Source: JAFALK01 sp042701975 (GTDB lineage Bacteria > Pseudomonadota > Gammaproteobacteria > Burkholderiales > Burkholderiaceae_C). Taken from it: a DNA stretch of 64,000 nt. The translations under genes and the position numbers were made by a program. The stretch lies in contig CP170561.1 of the NCBI GenBank assembly GCA_042701975.1, forward strand, positions 496,001 to 560,000. The letters run 5' to 3'. The notes under the pieces were generated by a model. The model made no database searches and was not told the DNA's origin. It saw only the letters and a program-made list of their open reading frames with translations. Every line of letters begins with the position of its first letter. Within the stretch, counting starts at the first letter, position 1. Shown here in pieces: positions 25,132 through 34,647 of the stretch.

Positions 25132-26247
25132 ATGAGGATGGCCTTGGTCGTTCCCGGTGGCGTGGACCGATCGGGCGAGGTACGTGTGATTCCGGCGCTG
25201 CTGGCCTTGCTGACACGGCTGGGACGACGGCATGACGTGCAGGTTTTCGCCTTGCGCCAGGAGCCGCTCCCAGGGCAATGGGAGTTGTGCGGCTGCACGA
25301 TCCACAACCTCGCGGTCAGCGGGCGTCTCGATCTTCTGCGCGCCGTGAAGTCCATCGTGCGCGAGCATCGCCGTCAGCCCTTCGATCTCGTGCAGACGAT
25401 CTGGTCTGGCGATCCGGGGCTGGTGGGCGTGCTGGCGGCACGCTGGCTGGGCCTGCCGAGCTTCGTGCACCTGGCAGGTGGCGAGCTGGCCGACCTGCCT
25501 GGCATCGGCTACGGTGGACGCCAAACCTGGCGCAGCCGTTGGCGGGAAGACCTGGTGCTGCGCTTGGCCGATGCCCTGAGCGCGGCCAGCGCACCGATGT
25601 TGGACCAGCTGCGCGAGCTGCGTTTTGCAGGCCGCCGCATTCCGCTGGGCGTGGACTTGCAGGCATGGCCGCCGTTGCCGCCCCGACATCGGCAGTCCGG
25701 CGAGCGATTGCGTCTCGTGCATGTGGCCAGCCTGAATCGGGTCAAGGACCAGGCGACGCTGCTGCACGCGATGCGACGACTGGCGCAAGCCGGCGTCGAT
25801 TTCGAGCTTGACGTCGTCGGCGAGGACACGCTCCGCGGAGAGATCCAGGCCCTGGCGACCACCTTGGACCTGGACGACCGGGTGCGCTTCCATGGCTTCG
25901 CCACGCAGGCGGCGTTGCGATCGATCGTGGTCCAGGCCCATCTGCTGGTCATGACCTCGCTGCATGAGGCGGGCCCGCTGGTGGTGCTGGAAGCGGCGGT
26001 GCTGGGCATACCCTGCGTCGGCACGCGCGTCGGCCACATCGCTGAATGGGAACCCGAGGCAGCCATCGCGGTTCCCGTGAGCGACGACGAAGCCCTGGCC
26101 GAGCAACTGGCCGCACTCGCGAACGAAGAAGCCCGGCGCCTGGAGCTGGCGCGCACCGCGCAGGCTCGCGCCATCGCGGAGAGCGCCGATCGGACCGCCG
26201 AGCTGTTCGAGGAGCTCCATCGTCAAGGCCTTGCCGCAGGCATGTAG
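25132..26247 (+). CDS. GT4-type glycosyltransferase
   Basis: This 371-residue GT-B glycosyltransferase has MALVVPGGVDRSGEVRVIP at the N-terminus (glycine-rich acceptor loop) and RLVHVASLNRVKDQATLL in the donor domain. HEAGPLVVLEAAVLGIPCV gives the ExGxxxxEA-type motif. ATG at 25132 has GAGGTG upstream; an in-frame GTG at 25117 and an ATG at 25138 are alternatives. The last 25 bases overlap the convergent nucleotidyltransferase gene. Confidence 0.87.
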   Translation: MRMALVVPGGVDRSGEVRVIPALLALLTRLGRRHDVQVFALRQEPLPGQWELCGCTIHNLAVSGRLDLLRAVKSIVREHRRQPFDLVQTIWSGDPGLVGVLAARWLGLPSFVHLAGGELADLPGIGYGGRQTWRSRWREDLVLRLADALSAASAPMLDQLRELRFAGRRIPLGVDLQAWPPLPPRHRQSGERLRLVHVASLNRVKDQATLLHAMRRLAQAGVDFELDVVGEDTLRGEIQALATTLDLDDRVRFHGFATQAALRSIVVQAHLLVMTSLHEAGPLVVLEAAVLGIPCVGTRVGHIAEWEPEAAIAVPVSDDEALAEQLAALANEEARRLELARTAQARAIAESADRTAELFEELHRQGLAAGM

Positions 26248-27452
26248 GAGCAGGCGGTGCGCAGCGAATACATCGTCAGAACCCGCAGCGGTCGCGCCAG
26301 CAACCAGCGCAGCACGCGCAGCCACTGGGGCTGGACACTCCAGCTCGATCCGGCGGTCATGGCTTGCCGCGGCGCCGTCGTTCTCCGCAACTGCGTACTT
26401 TCACGATCCGGCACGAGTTGCCGCCAGGCGTACTCGAGCGCAGCGCCGAAATCGTCTGCCCAGGCCAGTGCGGGCATGGCGAGAATCCGCGGATCGACCA
26501 GGCTCACCTCCTCCAGGGATCGCGCCATGACCTGCCGCCGCAACCACCACGGACAAGCCGCCGCGGCCTGTCCCAGCACGGAGGGCTCCACACTGCCGGG
26601 GAAGCAGCGCTCGGCCAGTGCAAGCGCGGGCCAGGCCCACCAAGGTGTGGCCGTCGTGCCGAAAGCCGACGACAAGGCCTCCGACCGCAGGCTTCGGCAC
26701 AAGAGGGCGATGTCATGCAACTGAATCAATCGGCCACTGCGTACGCTGAGGTTGCCGGCGGCGTGCAGCAGCAAGTGCTTCAGCAGCGCACCACCGCTCA
26801 CGTAACCATTGAGCCCGGCTTGCGCATTCGGGCGCAGCAGCTCGACCTGGACTTCCCGGCGCGGCAAGCGCTCCGCAATCCTGACGTGAAGCTCGACCTT
26901 GTGCGGATTGCCGATGTGTTCTCCGAAGATGCGGTCCGCGCCCTGTCCTGTCGGCACGAAGTCGACGTGCTTCCACGACGTATCGCCCTCCTCGTAACCC
27001 AGCGACTCGATGACGCGCGCCGCCGTTGCCTCGTCCCCAGGCCGGCACAGCAGATCGATGTCGCTCTGCGGCCGCACGCCGGGCGCATACAAGCCCATGT
27101 CCAGGATCGCCGATCCCTTCAGGGCCATCAGCGGGATGCCGGCCTTCTTGGCCGCCGCGTCCAGCTGCGAAAGCAGACTGCGCACCCGCTGCTCCCGCAG
27201 CACACCCTGGCGCAGTTGTTCGGCAAGAAAGTCCTGCCACAGCGCCGGCCCGCGCCAGCGCAGGCGCTCGGCCAGCAAGCCCGAGACGCCGTGCATCACC
27301 GCCACGGCCATGGCCGCTCGCCATTCGAATTCATTCCAGTCCGGCGCTCGATCCGTGGGGGCATTCAGCTCCCGGACGAAGCGTTCGGAAGCACCGTGCA
27401 GCGCCGCCACGATGGCGCGGCGACCCGGCAAGGCAACAGCTGATTCAGACAT
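26223..27452 (-). CDS. Nucleotidyltransferase-family protein (NTP_transf_5)
   Basis: The 409-residue protein has the minimal nucleotidyltransferase core: KGS at 112-114 and DID at 131-133 (RPQSDIDLL), then an Arg/His-rich middle and a Trp-rich C-terminus. This family commonly accompanies HprK-like kinases in exosortase-linked polysaccharide and lasso-peptide loci; its reaction is not firmly known. A GGGGAG site precedes the ATG. The start codon sits in a CATG that also offers an ATG on the opposite strand. Confidence 0.8.
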   Translation of the reverse strand: MSESAVALPGRRAIVAALHGASERFVRELNAPTDRAPDWNEFEWRAAMAVAVMHGVSGLLAERLRWRGPALWQDFLAEQLRQGVLREQRVRSLLSQLDAAAKKAGIPLMALKGSAILDMGLYAPGVRPQSDIDLLCRPGDEATAARVIESLGYEEGDTSWKHVDFVPTGQGADRIFGEHIGNPHKVELHVRIAERLPRREVQVELLRPNAQAGLNGYVSGGALLKHLLLHAAGNLSVRSGRLIQLHDIALLCRSLRSEALSSAFGTTATPWWAWPALALAERCFPGSVEPSVLGQAAAACPWWLRRQVMARSLEEVSLVDPRILAMPALAWADDFGAALEYAWRQLVPDRESTQLRRTTAPRQAMTAGSSWSVQPQWLRVLRWLLARPLRVLTMYSLRTACSYMPAARP

Positions 27453-27483
27453 GTCCAACTCCCCATCCAGGACCGCAGTCCCC

Positions 27484-28509
27484 ATGCAAGCTTCCTACGA
27501 GCACAACGCCGCCGATCCCTTCGGCGAATTCCGGCCCGCCGGCTTCGAGCGGGCGTTCGACCTGCTGGGTGCCCGCTTTGAATTCCGCAGCCACAGCGCC
27601 GAGTTGATCGCGCTGGTCGATGCTGCGTACGCCGGGCTTCCGCAGCAGCGGCTCGAAGCCGACCAGCCGCCGCTGCGCGTCGCTCTTTCGCTGATCGAAG
27701 ACGATTCCCTGGCCGGCACAGAGGAGCCACCGTCCCCGCGCATGCAAGGCGGAGCGGGGCAGTTCGGCGCCATCATCGACGGCGCCAATTTCGCCTTCGC
27801 AGCCCCGGGCGCGCGCGGTGCGACGGTGAGCATCTCCCGCGGGCTGCTGATGCGACACCGCTATCACGCGCGCTACGAGTTGCTGGAGTTCGCCGTCTTC
27901 ATGCTGGCCAGCCGCGCCCAGGGATTGATCCCTCTGCATGCCGCATGCGTGGGCTGGCGCGGCCAGGCCGCGCTGCTGGTCGGCGAAAGCGGCGCGGGCA
28001 AGACCACGCTGAGCTTGCAATCGCTGCTCGATGGCATGGAGTTCCTGACCGAGGACGCTGTCTTCATCGACGCCGCCTCGCTGCGCGCGACCGGCGTTGC
28101 CAACTATCTGCATCCGCGCTTCGATGCGCTGCGCTTCGTGCAGCCTGAGAGCCGGCGAGCGCAGATCACCGCTTCGCCAGTGATCCGCCGACGCAGCGGT
28201 GTGGAGAAGTACGAGCTGGATCTGCGCACGAGCGGCGGCGTGCTGGCTGAGGCCCCACTGAAGCTGACGGCGATCGTGATGCTCAGCGCCGAATCCGCCG
28301 GCGACGGGTCGCTGCTGCGTGAACTCGCCGCCCCATCGGCTCTCGAGCGCCTGCGAGCCAGCCAGCCCTATGCAGCGCAACTGCAGAGTTGGGCCGGCTT
28401 CGAGCACCATTGCCTGCGGTTGCAATTCCTGGAACTGCGCCGCGGCAGCCATCCGCGCGAAGGCGTGGCCGCACTGCGCGACCTTCTTTCGGCCGGGGAG
28501 CCTCGCTAG
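27484..28509 (+). CDS. HPr-kinase-like P-loop protein
   Basis: The 341-residue protein has a Walker A motif GESGAGKTT at 167-175, preceded by LHAACVGWRGQAALLV and followed by FLTEDAVFID, as in the C-terminal kinase domain of HprK. The N-terminal 150 residues are family-specific. Such proteins pair with NTP_transf_5 proteins, as here where the two are divergent. In lasso-peptide loci a related kinase phosphorylates the peptide tail, but no precursor peptide or PqqD-like protein is visible. An ATG at 27451 would add 11 residues. Confidence 0.78.
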   Translation: MQASYEHNAADPFGEFRPAGFERAFDLLGARFEFRSHSAELIALVDAAYAGLPQQRLEADQPPLRVALSLIEDDSLAGTEEPPSPRMQGGAGQFGAIIDGANFAFAAPGARGATVSISRGLLMRHRYHARYELLEFAVFMLASRAQGLIPLHAACVGWRGQAALLVGESGAGKTTLSLQSLLDGMEFLTEDAVFIDAASLRATGVANYLHPRFDALRFVQPESRRAQITASPVIRRRSGVEKYELDLRTSGGVLAEAPLKLTAIVMLSAESAGDGSLLRELAAPSALERLRASQPYAAQLQSWAGFEHHCLRLQFLELRRGSHPREGVAALRDLLSAGEPR

Positions 28510-28535
28510 CGTGGCGGTCGAGGCCATGGCGGCCA

Positions 28536-30008
28536 TCAGGCAACGCAGGCGCGTGCCTGCGAGCTCGGTTCATGAATCTGCGCGCCGGCGATCAGCGCAT
28601 CCCATCGTGCTGCGAGCGCCGACTCCCCCGCCGCACGCATCGCAACAGGCATCTGCGAGACACGAACCTGCTCATGAAGCAGATCCCTCACCTCCCGATA
28701 GAAGGCCGTGCCGAACGCACCCTCGAACATCATCGCCAGGTCGCCGCTGTCGTCCCAATGCGCCTTGCCGTGCAGCTGCTCCCTCACCTGGTCATGAAAG
28801 CGCGTGCCGGGCAAGGGGTAGGCCACGCTGACGCCCACCTCATCGGGCCGCGCCTGTTCGACGAGCCGGCGCGTGTCCAGCAGCTCTTCCAGGCCCTCGC
28901 CCAGGTAGCCCAACTGGATGAAGAAGCCCACGCGGATGCCGCGCTGGCGCAAGCGCTCGCGCGCCAGGTGCAGGGTTTCGACCGTCGTTCCCTTATCCAT
29001 CGCATCGAGCACCTTCTGGCTGCCGCTCTCGGCCCCGATCCAGGCTTCCTGGCAACCGGCACGCGCGAGCGCATCGGCCATGGCCTCGCTGATGAGATCA
29101 GGCCGGATCTGGATGGTGAACGGCACGCCGCCGCCACGCGCTTCGAGAGCGTCGGAGAAACGATGCACCCACGCCGACTTGAAACCGAAGATGTCGTCGG
29201 CAAACCAGACGTGATCGGGCGCGAAGCGCTCGCGCAACAAGACCATCTCGGCCGCGACCGCAACGGGGTCTCGCTGCTCATAGCGCTGGCCCCAGATCGG
29301 CTTGGCGCACCAGGCGCAGCGGAAACTGCAGCCCTTGGAGGCCGCCATGTTGAGGCTGAAGCGGCCGTGCGCTCGCTGCCACACGCGGCGATAGGCGTCG
29401 ATGTCGACCAGATCCCAGGCGGCCTCGGCCGTCAAAGGCTGATCCTCGCCTCGGCCCGGGAAGTTTGCGTGCAGCAGCAGCGGCGCCTCGCCGCGGCGCA
29501 TCGCGCCTTCGCTCAGGCAAGCCGCTGCCGGCAGGCCTTCGATCCACCGCGCGGCGGGCAATTCCGCACCCGCATCCAGCCTCGGCAGCAGCTGCTGCAG
29601 CTCCGTCAGCCCCTCGCCGCGCAGCACGATGTCGGCACCGGCGTGCAAATACGTTTCCGGCGCATCACTGGCGTCCGAACCCGCAACGACCACGCGGGCG
29701 CCCTGCGAGCGCGCCATGCCGATCATCGTCAGGCAGGCCTCGCGCATGCGGGCCAGGCACATCTTGGTCAGGAAGTTGTAGTTGTCTTCGTAGAGCACGA
29801 CCAGCTGCGGCTGCTCGCGCTGCAGTGCCTGTTCGAACTCCGCCTCGCTCTGCGCCAGCATGGCGTCGAAGAAGCCAACACGATGCCCCTGCTGCCGCAG
29901 CAGGGCCGCCACTTGCAAGGTAGCCAGTGGCGGATAGGGCTTGGAGCGCTCGACCTGCTTACGGTCGAACTGCTGGAAATACGAATGTCCGATCAGAATC
30001 GACAGCAT
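28536..30008 (-). CDS. B12-binding-domain radical SAM protein
   Basis: The 490-residue protein has a cobalamin-binding N-terminus (ILIGHSYFQ; PPLATLQVAALLRQQGH; VVVAGSDASDAPE) and a radical SAM core with Cys227-x3-Cys231-x2-Cys234 (CSFRCAWC). The C-terminal region (AYPLPGTRFHDQV) matches class B oxidative-cyclase/methylase-type proteins. It is the third radical SAM enzyme of the locus. The start MLSILIG is preceded by a leader that carries an ECF-like promoter element (30062-30093) and a GC-rich inverted repeat (30031-30061). Confidence 0.87.
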   Translation of the reverse strand: MLSILIGHSYFQQFDRKQVERSKPYPPLATLQVAALLRQQGHRVGFFDAMLAQSEAEFEQALQREQPQLVVLYEDNYNFLTKMCLARMREACLTMIGMARSQGARVVVAGSDASDAPETYLHAGADIVLRGEGLTELQQLLPRLDAGAELPAARWIEGLPAAACLSEGAMRRGEAPLLLHANFPGRGEDQPLTAEAAWDLVDIDAYRRVWQRAHGRFSLNMAASKGCSFRCAWCAKPIWGQRYEQRDPVAVAAEMVLLRERFAPDHVWFADDIFGFKSAWVHRFSDALEARGGGVPFTIQIRPDLISEAMADALARAGCQEAWIGAESGSQKVLDAMDKGTTVETLHLARERLRQRGIRVGFFIQLGYLGEGLEELLDTRRLVEQARPDEVGVSVAYPLPGTRFHDQVREQLHGKAHWDDSGDLAMMFEGAFGTAFYREVRDLLHEQVRVSQMPVAMRAAGESALAARWDALIAGAQIHEPSSQARACVA

Positions 30009-30030
30009 GCACGCCCTCTCCAAAGCGCCT

Positions 30031-30061
30031 GGACGGTGCGCCGCGGAATCGCGGCGCGTCC
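30031..30061. repeat. GC-rich inverted repeat in the radical SAM leader
   Basis: GGAC-GGT-GCGCCGCG-GAAT-CGCGGCGC-GTCC: 12 bases pair, with a 3-base bulge and a GAAT loop. It spans the expected transcription start of the minus-strand promoter at 30062-30093, 22 bp before the start codon, and could act as an operator or a 5' RNA hairpin. Confidence 0.5.
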
Positions 30062-30093
30062 GGTAGATGCCGGCGCCGCGTGTGCAGGTTCAA
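30062..30093 (-). promoter_or_regulatory. Candidate ECF-type promoter of the distal B12-radical SAM gene
   Basis: Read on the minus strand from 30093: TTGAACC, 12 bases, GCCGGC, ATCTACC. Element order and spacing equal those at 15840-15871. It lies 54 bp upstream of the ATG at 30008. Confidence 0.5.
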
Positions 30094-30103
30094 TGTTGAA
30101 CCT
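30086..30103. promoter_or_regulatory. Perfect 18-bp palindrome containing two divergent TTGAACC elements
   Basis: AGGTTCAA-TG-TTGAACCT. It may be read as back-to-back -35 elements: the minus-strand one has a good partner -10 region, while the plus-strand one (30096-30102), towards the NTF2-like gene, has only a weak one. It could equally be a dimeric repressor site. A further TTGAAC half-site lies at 30110-30115. Confidence 0.5.
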
Positions 30104-30184
30104 CAGGGATTGAACGAGGAACTGACCGCTGGCGCATCCCGCGCTCGCGATCCACCCTAACGATCAAGTCACCCGGAGGATTCC

Positions 30185-30601
30185 ATGCCCAAGGCCCAAG
30201 CTCTTCTTGCCGCCGTGCTGGCGATGACGCTGTCCAGTTCCGCTTTCGCGGACGCGGCGGCCGATGCCCGCAAGCATTTCGACGCCATCGCGTCTGCCGA
30301 CGTCAACGCCGTCATGCAGGATTACGGGCCTGGCGCCCAGTTCCAGTGGGTGGGCGGCATGTTGGACGGACTCTACGCGTCCGACGACACCATCCGCGCC
30401 CTATGGACCAAGTTCAGCACCGCGCAGGGCAAGCTGGCGGTCACCGTTCCCGAGCTGCAGGAATCCACCAATCCGAAAGGATCCACGGTCGTGGCCAAGG
30501 TGGTGTTCGAAGGCAAGGCGACGCTGAAGGTGCGTTACGTGCTGGTCTACCGAGACGGGAAGATCGTGAGCGAGGTCTGGCAGGTCGATCCGAAGCTCTG
30601 A
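30185..30601 (+). CDS. Secreted NTF2-like (SnoaL-type) protein
   Basis: The 138-residue protein has a signal peptide (about 1-22, SSSAFA) followed by one NTF2-like cone-fold domain (ARKHFDAIASADVNAVM; DGKIVSEVWQVDPKL). Such domains bind small hydrophobic ligands or act as isomerases; this one is not assigned. GGAGGATTCC precedes the ATG. It is divergent from the B12-radical SAM gene. Its stop is 6 bp from a relict glmS 3' end. Confidence 0.75.
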   Translation: MPKAQALLAAVLAMTLSSSAFADAAADARKHFDAIASADVNAVMQDYGPGAQFQWVGGMLDGLYASDDTIRALWTKFSTAQGKLAVTVPELQESTNPKGSTVVAKVVFEGKATLKVRYVLVYRDGKIVSEVWQVDPKL

Positions 30602-30607
30602 CCCGCC

Positions 30608-30646
30608 CTATTCGACAGTTACTGACTTGGCCAGGTTGCGAGGCTT
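30608..30646 (-). pseudogene. Relict second glmS 3' end (last 12 codons and stop)
   Basis: On the minus strand these 39 bases read KPRNLAKSVTVE and a TAG stop, the exact last 12 residues of the intact glmS whose stop is 208 bp away in the same orientation. Across the 36 coding bases there are seven differences and every one is synonymous. Upstream of KPRN the frame loses all glmS similarity. This stretch corresponds to the segment of glmS recognised by TnsD of Tn7-type transposons. Confidence 0.75.
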
Positions 30647-30744
30647 GCGCCGGCACCCACATCGCTACGCGTATGAGTGACGTCAAAGCCCCAAAATCTG
30701 GGCGCCAAAGCGCCTCCTGACTCCGCGGGCTCTTTCAAGAGCAC

Positions 30745-30825
30745 CTCGAGAATTGTCGAAATTTTCCAGATTGGCGGGAAAATTGTGACTCCGCTGACCT
30801 ACCTAGCGGGAATTTAGTTGTCGAC
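30745..30825 (-). repeat. Three imperfect direct repeats, Tn7-end-like
   Basis: On the minus strand: GTCGACAACTAAATTCCCGC (30825-30806), GTCACAATTTTCCCGC (30789-30774) and TTCGACAATTCTCGAG (30760-30745), spaced about 35 bases apart in a locally AT-rich segment. They lie just downstream of glmS, where Tn7-type elements insert, and resemble an array of transposase (TnsB-like) sites. No terminal TGT was found and no transposase gene is nearby. Confidence 0.35.
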
Positions 30826-30854
30826 TCTCGCGAGCGCCTCCAAGTCAGCGACCG

Positions 30855-32729
<1,875 letters not shown>

Positions 32730-32847
32730 GGGTTGCTCCTCCTGGATTCGTGTGGAGCGGATTCTGTGGATTTGAATGAGAAATTTGCATCCAAATATAA
32801 GTAATATTAGGAATAAACTTTCACTATCATTAACGAATGCAATTTAC

Positions 32848-32872
32848 ATTCATATCTGATTTAAATATGAAT
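32848..32872. promoter_or_regulatory. Inverted repeat ATTCATAT-N9-ATATGAAT, candidate Lrp operator
   Basis: Perfect 8-base arms in an AT-rich island of about 130 bp between glmS and the Lrp gene; a second repeat GAATG-N7-CATTC lies at 32835-32851. The repeat overlaps the ATG at 32867. AT-rich dyads are what Lrp-family octamers wrap, so autoregulation, and possibly control of glmS, is inferred. Confidence 0.4.
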
Positions 32873-33352
32873 GAATCCATCGAACTCGACACTGTCGATC
32901 TGCGTCTGCTGGACTTGCTCCAGCAGGACGCCTCGCTGAGCAACCAGGATCTGGCGGCCCGCGCCCACGTCTCGCCGGCCACCGCGCTGCGGCGCGTGCG
33001 GCGCTTGACCGAGGCCGGCCTGATCGAACGGCAGGTCGCCCTGCTCTCGCCCGACCGGCTGGGTTCGGGTATTTCGGCCATCGTGGAAATCACGCTGGAT
33101 CGCCAGGGTAGCGAAGAGCTCGACGCCTTCGAAGCGCACGTGCTGCCCGAACCCGCCGTGCAGCAATGCTGGCGCGTTTCGCCCGGCCCGGACTTCGTGC
33201 TGATGCTGCACGCGGCCGACATGCCGGCCTTCCAGCAACTGGCGCAACGGCTCTTCACCTCGCAGGCGAACGTGCGCAATGTGAAGCACTTCTTCGCCCT
33301 CAAGCGCAGCAAGTTCGAGCCGCGGCTGACGCTGCCTCGGCCTTCGGCCTAG
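32867..33352 (+). CDS. Lrp/AsnC-family transcriptional regulator
   Basis: The 161-residue protein has an N-terminal helix-turn-helix (LDTVDLRLLDLLQQDASLSN; AHVSPATALRRVRRLTEAGL) and a C-terminal RAM ligand-sensing domain. Family proteins normally begin a few residues before LDxxD, which favours ATG at 32867; an ATG at 32837 would add ten residues. Divergent from glmS, so it may tune amino-sugar synthesis in response to an amino acid. Confidence 0.9.
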   Translation: MNESIELDTVDLRLLDLLQQDASLSNQDLAARAHVSPATALRRVRRLTEAGLIERQVALLSPDRLGSGISAIVEITLDRQGSEELDAFEAHVLPEPAVQQCWRVSPGPDFVLMLHAADMPAFQQLAQRLFTSQANVRNVKHFFALKRSKFEPRLTLPRPSA

Positions 33353-33359
33353 GCTCGGT

Positions 33360-34535
33360 TCAGAACTCCGGGCGCCGGAACCCGCCGCGCACGCCGCGCG
33401 GCGACAGCACCCACTGCCAGAGCTGGATGTCGCGCACGCGAAACGCCGCAGCGCTGCACAGCAGGTAGTAGCGCCACATGCGGCGGAAGCGCTCGCCGTA
33501 GCTTTCGGCAAAGCGCGGCCAGGCGACCTCGAAACGCTCATGCCAGCACATCAGCGTGCGGTCGTAGTCGGCGCCGAAGTTGTGCAGGTCCTCGACGACG
33601 AAAAGCGGCTCGCAGGCCTTGCCGATGCGCGCGATGCTGGGCAGCTCGCCGTTGGGAAAGATGTAGCGGTGGATCCAAGGGTCCGTGCCATGGCCGCTGT
33701 CGTTGCGGCCGATGGTATGGAGCAGGAAGAGGCCGTCATCGGTCAGGCAGCGGCGCACGGCGGCCATGTAGTGGTCTGCGTTCTTGTGGCCGACATGCTC
33801 GAACATGCCGATGCTGGCGATGCGGTCGAAGCGCTCGTCGAGCTCACGGTAGTCCTGCAGGCGGAATTCCACGGGCAAGCCGGCGCACATCTGCCGGCCC
33901 AGTTCGGCCTGCTCGGCCGAGATGGTCACGCCCACGCAACTCACACCAAAGCGCTCCGCCGCGTATTTCATCAGGCTGCCCCAGCCGCAGCCGACATCCA
34001 GCAGCCGCATCCCCGGCCTCAGGCCGAGCTTGCGGCAGACAAGTTCGAGCTTGTGCTCCTGCGCTTCGTTCAGATCGTGGGCGCCGGCCTGCCAGTAGCC
34101 GCAGCTGTAGGCCATCCGCGTATCCAGCATGGCGGCATAGAAATCGTTGCCCAGGTCGTAGTGGTGCTGGCCGACCTGCCAGGCACGCCGCGCGTTCTGC
34201 AGATTGAGGAGCCGGGCCTGCGCGATATGCCAGAGCAGGTGCGGCGGATGCAAGCGCTCGGCCAGACGCGCGTCGATCATGCGCGCCAGCAACTCGTCCG
34301 GTGCCTCGGCCGACCACCAGCCGTCCATGTAGCTCTCGCCCAATGCCAAGGAACCGCCGCCCAGCAGGCGCCGGCCCAGGCCCTCGCGGTGGTGCACGCG
34401 CATGTCCCACGGCCGCTCGCCGTCCAGGCGCACATCGGCCAGCGCCAGCAATTCGGCCAGCGCGGCTTCGCTGACGTCACCCGGCGCAGGCGATGGCGAT
34501 GGCGCTTGTTCCTCGGCGAGCTCGGCGGTGTCCAC
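33360..34535 (-). CDS. cfa: Cyclopropane-fatty-acyl-phospholipid synthase
   Basis: This 391-residue SAM-dependent enzyme adds a methylene bridge to unsaturated phospholipid acyl chains. SAM motif I is LLDVGCGWGSLMKYAA near residue 180. Other family marks are YDLGNDFYAAMLD, SCGYW, SIGMFEHVGHKN and DWIHRYIFPNGELP-like DPWIHRYIFPNGELPS. The N-terminal 25 residues are a low-complexity Pro/Ala extension. The gene ends 7 bp from the Lrp stop (convergent). Confidence 0.93.
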   Translation of the reverse strand: MDTAELAEEQAPSPSPAPGDVSEAALAELLALADVRLDGERPWDMRVHHREGLGRRLLGGGSLALGESYMDGWWSAEAPDELLARMIDARLAERLHPPHLLWHIAQARLLNLQNARRAWQVGQHHYDLGNDFYAAMLDTRMAYSCGYWQAGAHDLNEAQEHKLELVCRKLGLRPGMRLLDVGCGWGSLMKYAAERFGVSCVGVTISAEQAELGRQMCAGLPVEFRLQDYRELDERFDRIASIGMFEHVGHKNADHYMAAVRRCLTDDGLFLLHTIGRNDSGHGTDPWIHRYIFPNGELPSIARIGKACEPLFVVEDLHNFGADYDRTLMCWHERFEVAWPRFAESYGERFRRMWRYYLLCSAAAFRVRDIQLWQWVLSPRGVRGGFRRPEF

Positions 34536-34647
34536 GATCGATCGTCCTTCTCAGTCCGTCCGTCATGGCTTCACTGTGCCAAGCGGCGGAGTTCGAGGTC
34601 AATCGGCTTTACGCGATTTGCCGTAGGACGAAGACCCTTCCAGCGCT

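Noticed and set aside
30647..30744. A small gene or RNA between the relict glmS tail and the repeats
   Set aside because: No ORF with a start, ribosome site and plausible composition was found, and hairpins here (GGGCGCCAAAGCGCC-type) lack T-runs.
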